The position numbers and the translations under genes were made by a program. A DNA stretch of 8,398 nt from NCBI GenBank assembly GCA_018813975.1, contig JAHJAQ010000024.1, positions 1 through 8,398 on the forward strand. Reading direction: 5' to 3'. Under the pieces are notes generated by a model. That model saw nothing but the letters and a program-made list of their open reading frames with translations. It was not told the origin of the DNA and made no database searches. This DNA is from Microcaldota archaeon. GTDB lineage: Archaea; Iainarchaeota; Iainarchaeia; Iainarchaeales; JAGVWC01. Below are positions 1 to 5,200 of the stretch, one piece after another; position 1 is the stretch's first letter, and each line of letters starts with the position of its first letter.

Positions 1-39
1 GGCTTAGTGCCTTCGGGAGTTCGAATCTTCCCCCCCGCA
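1..39 (+). tRNA. tRNA-Leu, 3' part only
   Basis: The window opens inside a tRNA gene. The T arm is clear: stem GGGAG at 15-19, loop TTCGAAT at 20-26, stem CTTCC at 27-31 with one G-U pair. The 3' acceptor strand CCCCCGC is at 32-38 and an A discriminator at 39, with no encoded CCA. Before it, GGC...GCC at 1-11 is a long variable-arm stem, so this is a class II tRNA. An acceptor reading CCCCCGC with discriminator A is typical of archaeal tRNA-Leu, whose 5' end is usually GCGGGGG. The anticodon lies outside the window, so Leu rather than Ser is inferred. Confidence 0.8.
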
Positions 40-77
40 AACAGGATAAAGGAGATTAAGAGACATAGAAACGGTTT

Positions 78-491
78 TCATTTAATTTTTGTAAGGTCTC
101 TGTTTATGATAATCGGCTTTACTGCCTCTATTTCAGTCTTATAATAAGAAATATTTGGAATTGGATTCCATAAAAATATTTTCTGGTTTAATACATGTGC
201 AAACCCGATTTCCATTAGGGTATTGCCACCAATATAATTTTTTACTCCATTCTTATCGAAGTTCAATACGAGAACTGCATCCGCTCCCTGCATAGCTTTC
301 CAAAACTCTCGAATTGCATCCAGATTATATTTTTGGTGAAGCTTTATTTTTTCCTTTTCTTCATTAGTCTTGCCAACTAGTGCTTTGTGAAGATCCGTAA
401 CAAAAGCATCATGCTCTAGCTCAATAAGTTTATCACGAACCTCAAGCATTTTTTCAGTAAATTGCATAGAACCGATTATACCAATTCGCAG
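78..491 (-). CDS. Nucleoside 2-deoxyribosyltransferase-like protein
   Basis: The protein resembles the nucleoside 2-deoxyribosyltransferase-like fold (Nuc_deoxyrib_tr/DUF4406-like). It opens with a beta strand and loop RIGIIGSMQF. ADAVLVLN follows in the middle, then a conserved block with YIGGNTLMEIGFAH, where the Glu of MEIGFA sits where the catalytic nucleophile of the family is expected. The end is compact, so the enzyme fold looks complete at about 137 residues. The first ATG, at 467, would cut off the first beta strand. Starting at the CTG at 491 gives an N-terminus reading (M)RIGIIGSM and puts the start 27-28 nt from a TATA box at 515-522, which suggests a leaderless transcript. The frame stays open upstream to 611, but that extension is low-complexity sequence over an inverted repeat and is unlikely to be coding. 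Substrate is unknown. Relatives include nucleotide-salvage enzymes and NAD-like glycosidases. The fold is a fairly secure call; the start is not. Confidence 0.7.
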   Translation of the reverse strand: MRIGIIGSMQFTEKMLEVRDKLIELEHDAFVTDLHKALVGKTNEEKEKIKLHQKYNLDAIREFWKAMQGADAVLVLNFDKNGVKNYIGGNTLMEIGFAHVLNQKIFLWNPIPNISYYKTEIEAVKPIIINRDLTKIK

Positions 492-514
492 GTATATGAA
501 ATAATTAAAACAAC

Positions 515-522
515 TATTTAAA
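515..522 (-). promoter_or_regulatory. TATA box of the deoxyribosyltransferase-like gene
   Basis: On the minus strand the sequence reads TTTAAATA, a good archaeal TATA box. A start site about 26 nt downstream falls near 493-491, just at the CTG proposed as start codon. No Shine-Dalgarno sequence is seen, which fits leaderless transcription. Confidence 0.55.
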
Positions 523-533
523 TGTTTGAAAGG

Positions 534-580
534 GCTCTTTTTTGCTTTCAGCAAAAAACAAGGAGCCGGCAAAAAAGAGC
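534..580. repeat. 12-bp inverted repeat with a competing inner arm
   Basis: GCTCTTTTTTGC at 534-545 is perfectly complementary to GCAAAAAAGAGC at 569-580. An extra copy of the right arm, GCAAAAAA at 551-558, can pair with the left arm instead through a 5-nt loop (tttca). Two mutually exclusive hairpins are therefore possible. A third related arm, CCAAAAAAAG, follows at 585-594. The element sits between two divergent promoters. It could terminate or shield transcription, or be a dispersed intergenic repeat. Confidence 0.6.
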
Positions 581-621
581 TTCGCCAAAAAAAGCCGCCG
601 CCTACCCGCACTGTTCACTTT

Positions 622-652
622 TTGTAAACATTATGTTTATAAATTGTAAACA
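622..652 (+). promoter_or_regulatory. Promoter and operator of the mntA-hepT pair
   Basis: TTGTAAACA occurs exactly twice, at 622-630 and 644-652, 22 bp apart (about two helical turns). Between them is an inverted, one-mismatch copy, TGTTTATAA at 634-642. The TATA box TTTATAAA at 636-643 overlaps the middle copy, and the ATG at 667 lies about 27 nt from its centre, so the mRNA is probably leaderless. A protein bound to these sites would block the TATA box. The winged helix in the first gene is the obvious candidate repressor. Confidence 0.6.
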
Positions 653-666
653 CTCTTATTTGTTGT

Positions 667-1221
667 ATGATTGCGCTTTCAAAACTGCTCGGGCCATTTA
701 ACCTCCAATTGTTCGAACTGCTTATCGAGGAAAACGCTTCCATGCGGGATTTGGCAAAAAAAGCCAATTGTTCTCCTGCCAAGGTAACCCAGTTCCTTGC
801 ATCCTATTCAAAAAATAGGCTTGTGACGGTTTCATCGGACAAGAATCGAAAAGTGATTGGACTCAACAAAAAAAACCCCCTTGTCCAAGAAATAATTTCA
901 TTGGTTTTCACAACCAAAATTTTGAATTCAAAAACATTTTTTCTTATTCAGAAATTTTCGGATTCAATCGGCGTTTATGGAAGCGTTGCCGAAGGAACCG
1001 TGGACAAACAAAGTGATATCGACTTGTGGATCCTTTCCGACAAAAAGCCAGGTTTGGTTGAAGCGGGAAAGCTAAAACAGCAGTTCACCAACGAGTTGGG
1101 ACACGAGGTTAGTTTGAAATTTTTTACCCAAAAAGACCTGGAACAACTCAAAAAAAAAGATACTATTTTTTACAACGAACTTGAGTATAAATCAAAAATA
1201 CTGCATGGTGAAGGGTTTTGA
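667..1221 (+). CDS. mntA: MNT-type antitoxin with N-terminal wHTH (MntA-like)
   Basis: Residues about 10-65 look like a winged helix-turn-helix: a helix-rich start, then SMRDLAKKANCSPAKVTQF, then a basic wing with SSDKNRKVI. Residues about 100-180 form a minimal nucleotidyltransferase domain. The GSVAEG motif is at 105-110 and SDIDL at 116-120, giving Asp117 and Asp119 as metal ligands. The third carboxylate of the fold is not obvious: Ser149 in EVSLKFF may replace it. In the type VII toxin-antitoxin family, MntA neutralises a HEPN RNase by adding AMP to a tyrosine. The next gene encodes that HEPN partner and overlaps this stop codon. Fusion to a DNA-binding domain suggests this protein also represses its own promoter, where three half-sites surround the TATA box. 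The ATG at 667 has no Shine-Dalgarno site and fits a leaderless start. Confidence 0.82.
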   Translation: MIALSKLLGPFNLQLFELLIEENASMRDLAKKANCSPAKVTQFLASYSKNRLVTVSSDKNRKVIGLNKKNPLVQEIISLVFTTKILNSKTFFLIQKFSDSIGVYGSVAEGTVDKQSDIDLWILSDKKPGLVEAGKLKQQFTNELGHEVSLKFFTQKDLEQLKKKDTIFYNELEYKSKILHGEGF

Positions 1222-1673
1222 CGAAAACTAAGGTTGAAGATTGCTTTGAAGAGGGATTGCTCAAAAAAATCAAACCAAATTTGAATTTTGCGGAGCAAAG
1301 CATCAAACAAGCCGAGCACTTTTTGGATGAAGCCGAAATCCTCATCAATTCCAACATCAAGGACATGGCTTTTATCGCGCTTTACAACGCTTCTTTTCAC
1401 GCGGCCAGGACCTTGCTGTTCCGCGATGGCATCAAGGAGCGCAGCCACTATTGCGTCTGCAAGTATATCGAAGAAAAATACCAAGTGCAGGAACTCGTCA
1501 CTGTGCAACATGCCGTTATTTTGGATTCGTTGCGCTCCAAACGAAATGACATCCAATATTCGCTGGAAATCCCAAAACTCGAAGAGGATTTGAACGAAAT
1601 TTTTGACCAAGTAACGGATTTTTTGGAACGCGTGCGGGAAATAATCAAAAAAGGGGAAAAACCAGTCGATTGA
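1218..1673 (+). CDS. hepT: HEPN-domain toxin (HepT-like), catalytic His replaced
   Basis: The protein is an all-helical HEPN domain: an N-terminal helix (NFAEQSIKQAEHFLDEAE), a second helix with FIALYNASFHAARTLLF, then GIKERSH and the RN motif near residues 106-114. HEPN toxins are RNases that carry R-x4-6-H. Here the motif reads RNDIQY: Arg109 is present, but Tyr114 stands where His is expected, and the usual H-x-Y tyrosine position is Leu116. The protein may still be a toxin of a RNDxxY-type HEPN subfamily, or may have lost RNase activity. It starts at TTG 1218, within the stop of the preceding nucleotidyltransferase gene (TTGA overlap), and GGTGA at 1207-1211 can serve as Shine-Dalgarno site. 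The overlap implies coupled translation. Confidence 0.8.
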   Translation: MTKTKVEDCFEEGLLKKIKPNLNFAEQSIKQAEHFLDEAEILINSNIKDMAFIALYNASFHAARTLLFRDGIKERSHYCVCKYIEEKYQVQELVTVQHAVILDSLRSKRNDIQYSLEIPKLEEDLNEIFDQVTDFLERVREIIKKGEKPVD

Positions 1674-1800
1674 AAATGAGGAGCTACTTCAAACTTTTTG
1701 GTAAAATTTGCCCGCACCAATATCCAATAAGAACTAAAAAATAGGAAAAAAAACCCCTCCAAAAACTTAGATTTTCAGAATAGCTGCTTAACAGAAACCC

Positions 1801-1824
1801 TTTTAATAACTATAGCACTATAGT
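1801..1824 (+). promoter_or_regulatory. vapBC promoter with tandem ACTATAG operator
   Basis: TTTTAATAA at 1801-1809 is a TATA-like box. It is followed at once by two copies of ACTATAG (1809-1815 and 1817-1823) at an 8-bp period; the second extends to the palindrome ACTATAGT. Such repeats between TATA box and start are where an antitoxin would bind to repress its own operon. Expected transcript start is near 1829-1831. Confidence 0.45.
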
Positions 1825-1828
1825 CCAT

Positions 1829-1833
1829 AGGTG
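1829..1833 (+). promoter_or_regulatory. Ribosome binding site of vapB
   Basis: AGGTG lies 6 nt before the ATG at 1840 and continues as AGGTGAT, matching the usual anti-Shine-Dalgarno sequence. The same AGGTG stands 5 nt before the ATG at 2900. This favours ATG 1840 over the in-frame GTG at 1831, which lies within the site itself. Confidence 0.5.
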
Positions 1834-1839
1834 ATTGGT

Positions 1840-2049
1840 ATGGGAACTACTACAATTCAAATTGAGAATCCTACAAAAGAATTGCTTAATGAGCTTAAGA
1901 AGAGCTTTAACTCAAAAACGTATGATGATGTCATTCAGAATCTTGTGAGAAAAAAGACCAAATCGATGTTTGGAAAGCTTGCCAAAGGCAAAAAAGTTTC
2001 TACTACTGCCATGATGAAGGGCCTACGTGATAAGAGTGACCGGTTCTAG
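1840..2049 (+). CDS. vapB: VapB-like antitoxin
   Basis: This small protein of 69 residues begins MGTTTIQIENPTKELLNELK. That is a short beta strand then an amphipathic helix, as in ribbon-helix-helix-type antitoxins. The C-terminal half is very basic (RKKTKSMFGKLAKGKK), and such tails usually wrap around the partner toxin. The stop codon TAG at 2047-2049 overlaps the start of a PIN-domain gene, the standard VapBC layout. The antitoxin is expected to block the VapC active site and bind the ACTATAG repeats upstream. The GTG at 1831 would add three residues, but it sits inside the ribosome binding site. The antitoxin call rests as much on the neighbour as on the sequence. Confidence 0.75.
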   Translation: MGTTTIQIENPTKELLNELKKSFNSKTYDDVIQNLVRKKTKSMFGKLAKGKKVSTTAMMKGLRDKSDRF

Positions 2050-2434
2050 GCTTTTCCTCGATTCTAGTGTTTGGCTTGGTTATTTTCTTGGAAACATTCC
2101 CGAAACACAAAAAATAATTGATTCGGAAGAAACAACCTTGTTTACTTCCATTATTTCACTTCATGAAGTATTCAAAAGACTGAAAAAGCTTGGACGCACT
2201 GAAAAAGAGATACGTCAAGCAGTCAGACTTATTGAAGATAATAGCATAATAGTCGAACTAAACAAAGAGATAGCCATCACAGCGGCAAAAAACTGTGAAA
2301 AATATGGCTTGCATACAATTGATAGTCTGATTTATTCAAGCGCCATGGAAACAAGAACAACTTTTATTACCGCAGACAACGATTTCAGAAAGACTCCGAG
2401 AACAAGAATAATCAAGATAAGGAAGTTTAATTAG
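2027..2434 (+). CDS. vapC: VapC-like PIN-domain ribonuclease toxin
   Basis: The protein has the full PIN-domain layout at normal length (135 aa). The acidic residues are Asp12 in LFLDSSVW, Glu47 in SLHEVFKRL, Asp99 in HTIDSLIYSSA, and Asp117 with Asp119 in TADNDF. These coordinate metal for RNA cleavage, so the toxin looks intact. VapC toxins typically cut tRNA or rRNA. GTG at 2027 is preceded by GGG at 2019-2021 with 5-nt spacing, which supports this start; GTG 2036 is an alternative. It overlaps vapB by 23 nt and must be co-transcribed with it. Just at its end AAGTTTAATTA occurs at 2423-2433 and again at 2439-2449, a short duplication of the last codons. Confidence 0.88.
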   Translation: MIRVTGSRLFLDSSVWLGYFLGNIPETQKIIDSEETTLFTSIISLHEVFKRLKKLGRTEKEIRQAVRLIEDNSIIVELNKEIAITAAKNCEKYGLHTIDSLIYSSAMETRTTFITADNDFRKTPRTRIIKIRKFN

Positions 2435-2668
2435 AGTAAAGTTTAATTAAAAAAAGTCTTTGCCATCCTCTGCTGCTTGAAAAAAGCTAGTTTAGTTCTT
2501 GGATGGTTCCTTATCCCCCACCATGAGATTATACATAACTCCTTATTGCTTTTATTCCAACCAAACCGATTTCACCCCCCGTTCCATGATTAAGAGGAAA
2601 AAAGCAGGTGGAAAGAACAACTAAGCAGTTGATAGAAATGATTTTGGATTGAAAACGATTTTTTCGGG

Positions 2669-2694
2669 TTTTTTGGGGTAAAAAGGCCAAAAAA
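2669..2694. repeat. Hairpin with T6/A6 arms
   Basis: TTTTTTGG at 2669-2676 pairs perfectly with CCAAAAAA at 2687-2694 across a 10-nt loop. The arms resemble those of the inverted repeat at 534-580. It ends 10 nt before the orphan TATA box, so it may end transcription from upstream or form part of a promoter region. Confidence 0.5.
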
Positions 2695-2703
2695 TGGCGT
2701 TAG

Positions 2704-2711
2704 CTTTAAAT
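2704..2711 (+). promoter_or_regulatory. Orphan archaeal TATA box
   Basis: CTTTAAATAG is close to the archaeal TATA consensus. The predicted start near 2733 has no gene nearby; the next CDS begins at 2900. It may drive a small RNA or give that gene a long, structured leader. Confidence 0.35.
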
Positions 2712-2852
2712 AGAACCTTTTCCGTTACTATTAGTGACTCCCAAGCGTTGTTGTTGAATTAAAAATGGTTTTTTGGTTTGAAAAAGGCACCCAAAGGTTT
2801 GAAAGCCAAATTTTTTTCCACAACTCTGTTTGGTTTATAGTGGCGATACGAA

Positions 2853-2860
2853 GTTAAATA
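2853..2860 (+). promoter_or_regulatory. Promoter of the EF-Tu-barrel-like gene
   Basis: GTTAAATA is a TATA-like box about 43 nt before the ATG at 2900. It predicts a start near 2884 and a short leader that carries AGGTG at 2890-2894, 5 nt before the ATG. Confidence 0.45.
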
Positions 2861-2899
2861 ACCCCATAATAATCAATAAGAGGAAGAAAAGGTGTTAGT

Positions 2900-3271
2900 A
2901 TGAGCTTGATTTCACTTACTTTTGGAAATTCTCGGTCTGAAACAGTTAGCGAGGTTATTAGCCCGAATTTAGAGGTTATTACGCCAGAAGACCAGATTCA
3001 AGCCATGCCAGGAATTGAAAACCGGGTTGAGGTTAAAAAGGCTTGCCAGTTTGTAGGGCATTCTGATGTTTATATTGTGGGTCAAATTGTTTCCGGGGTT
3101 GTATCCAATCAAATGAAAGGAAGCTTAGCCGGCAATTCTTTTCAAATAGTAGAACTAGAATCCAAGTATGGCCACCGAATTGCCAAAGAAGGCATGACCG
3201 TGGGTATTACTGTTCGAGGCATTCCAAAAGAATCCCTAAAAACAGGCCATGTGATTACCTTTACCCAATAA
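2900..3271 (+). CDS. Stand-alone EF-Tu domain II-like beta-barrel protein
   Basis: From about residue 55 on, the sequence follows the beta-barrel of domain II of translational GTPases (EF-1alpha, EF-Tu, SelB). DVYIVGQIVSGVV matches the first strands, SFQIVELESKYGHRI the middle, and GMTVGITVRGIPKESLKTGH the strong family ending usually written G-x-VG-x-x-x-RG followed by GxV. There is no G domain, so it cannot be a GTPase. The first 50 residues (SLTFGNSRSETVSEV) are polar and unassigned. The barrel normally contacts rRNA or the aminoacyl-tRNA end, so a role in translation is possible but only inferred. ATG 2900 is supported by AGGTG 5 nt upstream. It has its own promoter and is followed by a flavodoxin-like gene 79 bp on. 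Confidence 0.65.
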   Translation: MSLISLTFGNSRSETVSEVISPNLEVITPEDQIQAMPGIENRVEVKKACQFVGHSDVYIVGQIVSGVVSNQMKGSLAGNSFQIVELESKYGHRIAKEGMTVGITVRGIPKESLKTGHVITFTQ

Positions 3272-3310
3272 ATGGGTGATTCAAAGGCTTTTGAATGGGC
3301 CGGAGATAGT

Positions 3311-3319
3311 GTTTTAATA
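3311..3319 (+). promoter_or_regulatory. Probable promoter of the flavodoxin-like gene
   Basis: GTTTTAATA lies about 36 nt before the ATG at 3351. AGGGA at 3341-3345 could act as a weak ribosome binding site. The predicted transcript start (about 3341) is so close that only one of the two signals may be used. Confidence 0.3.
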
Positions 3320-3350
3320 CTCTTTTTTACTCGTACGTTTAGGGAAGCTC

Positions 3351-3845
3351 ATGCGAATCGCGATTGTCTTTTTTTCTCGAGCCGGTAAAACAGCCGAATT
3401 AGCAGATACGATCTCTCTAGCACTAGGGCCTCAAAAAGCAGAATTGATTCAGATTAATGTGCTCAAACAAAAAGAGAAAAAAAAATCGTTTGGATTAGCC
3501 AATAAGCACAAGCTAAAGCTTATTTCCACCCAAACAGACCTTTCTAAATTTGACTTGATTTTTTTTGGGTCGGAAGTAGAAGGCATGTCTCCCAAACGAA
3601 AACTACCGGAAGAAATAATTGTGTATTTACAAGAATGCACGGGAATTGAAGGAAAATCAACTGCTGTTTTTTTGAATTGTTTTGGCATTCCCGGAACTTC
3701 CCTGCAAAAAATACAGTCTATTTTGCAAACTCGAAACGCAAAAATCATTAACAACAAGATTTTTACTTATTTGTTGGGCTTGACTAAAAAACAGTTAGAA
3801 GAAGCCAAAGAATTTGCTCAAAAAACCCGAGAAAAAATACGCTAG
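3351..3845 (+). CDS. Flavodoxin-fold protein
   Basis: The protein has the flavodoxin signature at its N-terminus: strand MRIAIVFFS, then the phosphate-binding loop SRAGKTAELA (Ser9 to Thr14), then the first helix. A second flavin-contact strand and loop is FDLIFFGSEVEGMSPKRKLP (67-86), and a third is STAVFLNCFGIPG (103-115). Length (164 aa) fits a single flavodoxin domain with FMN, an electron carrier or quinone reductase-type protein. Closest in style are the Flavodoxin_4/5-like proteins with the S-x-x-G-K-T loop. No redox partner is next to it. The last codons overlap the stop of the convergent gene at CTAG (3842-3845), so both genes share those bases. Cofactor and substrate are not determined by the sequence. 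Confidence 0.75.
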   Translation: MRIAIVFFSRAGKTAELADTISLALGPQKAELIQINVLKQKEKKKSFGLANKHKLKLISTQTDLSKFDLIFFGSEVEGMSPKRKLPEEIIVYLQECTGIEGKSTAVFLNCFGIPGTSLQKIQSILQTRNAKIINNKIFTYLLGLTKKQLEEAKEFAQKTREKIR

Positions 3846-4543
3846 TTTCTTTTTCGCTTGGATTGTTCAGATAATTCGCCCACCATTTCATCCAATAAGA
3901 ATTGTTTTTTTTGTTGTTTCGCTTTTTTAGCATCTTTTAATTGGTGATCTAATTTTCCCATAATAGGCCCAACATTTTCAGCAGAATAAAAGTTTTTGAT
4001 TTCAGAATCCAATTCAAGCAAGCGTTCCTGCACGCTATGTTGAATATCAAAAAACTCTTTTTCTCCTAATTCTCGTTTCAAGTACTTTTTTTCACTAATT
4101 TTAAACTCTGCTAATAAGGCTTCTTTTTGCAATAATAGTTCTTTTAGCACGTGCTTTTTTTTGGAAGTAATTTCGCGCATTTCTTTGGATTTTTCCACGT
4201 TTTGCTGGTCTTGCAAGGCTTGGAGACGCGATTCGATTCCAATCAATTCTTTTTGTTTTTTATACTTGAATTCTTGAAATGATTGTTCCGTCATTTCACG
4301 GTTCAAAAACTTTTTCTCGGCGTTTGAGATTTGATCATTAATCTTGCGCTTTTCCATTAAGATCTTTTTTAGAGTGCTTTTTTTAGTGGCTAATAATAAC
4401 AAGCCTGCTACAAAAAAAACAATTCCCAAGGCCATCAACCAGATCGAATAATAAAAGAATAGTGCCAGGCCAATTGCAATGGCCAGTATAAGTAAAACAA
4501 ATCCCAGTTTTTGGGTCTCACCCCATTCTCGCTTGAAAGTCAT
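3842..4543 (-). CDS. Membrane-anchored coiled-coil protein with internal repeat
   Basis: Residues 12-52 form two adjacent hydrophobic segments (GFVLLILAIAIGLALFF and WLMALGIVFFVAGLLLLA) joined by a short turn, a membrane hairpin at the N-terminus. The remaining 180 residues are highly charged helix, mostly Lys and Glu. The motif EKKFLNREMTEQSFQEF (76-92) recurs 75 residues later as EKKYLKRELGEKEFFDI (151-167), each followed by a similar K/E-rich helix, so the soluble part is an internal duplication. The shape recalls SHOCT-like FLxRE-I-x-E-x-F repeats, but I cannot name the family. It is transcribed divergently from the three-gene operon at 4592. Function is unknown; the layout suggests a membrane-tethered scaffold or assembly factor. 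Confidence 0.6.
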   Translation of the reverse strand: MTFKREWGETQKLGFVLLILAIAIGLALFFYYSIWLMALGIVFFVAGLLLLATKKSTLKKILMEKRKINDQISNAEKKFLNREMTEQSFQEFKYKKQKELIGIESRLQALQDQQNVEKSKEMREITSKKKHVLKELLLQKEALLAEFKISEKKYLKRELGEKEFFDIQHSVQERLLELDSEIKNFYSAENVGPIMGKLDHQLKDAKKAKQQKKQFLLDEMVGELSEQSKRKRN

Positions 4544-4591
4544 GCTAAAACCAAAGGAATATTAAAGAGTTTTTCAATAAAAATAGTACTC
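4544..4591. promoter_or_regulatory. Divergent promoter region
   Basis: Forty-eight bases separate two divergent genes. On the plus strand ATTAAAG at 4561-4567 lies 26-30 nt before the ATG at 4592, which suggests a leaderless or nearly leaderless mRNA. On the minus strand TTTTTATTG (4585-4577) could give a start near 4555 for the gene beginning at 4543. The AATATT at 4558-4563 is palindromic and could serve in either direction. No Shine-Dalgarno site is seen for either gene. Confidence 0.4.
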
Positions 4592-5128
4592 ATGAAGCAA
4601 AAAACCCGTAAAATCAGTAAAACAGGTGCTTCTTCTCTCCAATTCCTAGAGATAGTGTTTACGATTTCCAAGGATGCCCATCCTCAAATATACGATTTTT
4701 TCTTGGAACACTTGAGCGATATATTGAATAAAATGAAACAATCCAAGGCCAAACTAACTTTGGTTCGATTAGAGCCCTTGAATATGATGTATGCCCATTT
4801 AAACGTGTCCAATCAGATCATGCACCAAATTTTTTTGCGGTATTGTAAAGCCCATAAACTCAGAGCATTTTCGGCTTTTTCTCCCAAACAAAAGTTTTCG
4901 TGTGAAGGAACCGTAAAAAACAAGCAGATTAGCGGGATATTAGAAGATTATAACTTATTGTTTGATTTGTTCTTTTGTGATGTACGCGTTCAAACCACTA
5001 AACTGTTTATTGATTGCATGGACTTGTTTTCCAACCGATTGTTAGTGCATGGTTCTCCAAGCACCTTAAAAAAATTTCAAAAAACCGTTAAAAGGGTTTT
5101 ACCCAAAACCAAGTGCCGATTGGTATAA
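4592..5128 (+). CDS. Hypothetical protein, unrecognised family (178 aa)
   Basis: I do not recognise this protein. It has no transmembrane segment or signal peptide. It starts with a basic tail (MKQKTRKISK), then alternates predicted strands (LEIVFTISK, KLTLVRLEPL) with helices (IYDFFLEHLSDILNKM, QIMHQIFLRYCKAHK). A second part carries CEGTVKNKQISGILEDYN and LFIDCMDLF, and the end is basic again. Four to five Cys residues are spread out with no CxxC motif. The frame is open from 4511, but ATG 4592 is preferred because the upstream part runs into the divergent promoter and the neighbour's start. Its stop TAA overlaps an ATG (TAATG, 5126-5130), so the following nuclease-like gene was probably translationally coupled to it. 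The role is likely linked to that gene. Confidence 0.6.
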   Translation: MKQKTRKISKTGASSLQFLEIVFTISKDAHPQIYDFFLEHLSDILNKMKQSKAKLTLVRLEPLNMMYAHLNVSNQIMHQIFLRYCKAHKLRAFSAFSPKQKFSCEGTVKNKQISGILEDYNLLFDLFFCDVRVQTTKLFIDCMDLFSNRLLVHGSPSTLKKFQKTVKRVLPKTKCRLV

Positions 5129-5200
5129 TGAGGGATTTTCATTCAAAAAATCACGGGAAATGATACCACTAACCTATTTCATTTAGCAACGCTTCATGAA

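Larger units (their letters stand above)
2435..2899. other. Non-coding spacer, about 465 bp
   Basis: No convincing coding region is seen here. The stretch contains an A/T-arm hairpin (2669-2694), an orphan TATA box (2704-2711), repeated GGTTTGAAA motifs near 2774 and 2795, and the promoter and leader of the gene at 2900. A 30-codon frame at 2765-2857 exists but has no ribosome binding site and ends inside the next promoter. I searched by eye for box C and D motifs of sRNAs and found no good pair. Confidence 0.6.

Noticed and set aside
492..611. N-terminal extension of the deoxyribosyltransferase-like frame up to ATG 611
   Set aside because: The extension is low-complexity, crosses the inverted repeat at 534-580, and lies upstream of the TATA box at 515-522. 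Family proteins start at the first beta strand.
1170..1762. Open frames antisense to the MNT and HEPN genes
   Set aside because: They are shadows of well-supported genes, with no recognisable domains and no promoters.
2765..2857. 30-codon frame in the spacer (starts MVFWFEKGTQRF)
   Set aside because: No ribosome binding site, mostly Phe/Trp from T-rich DNA, and it ends inside the promoter of the next gene.
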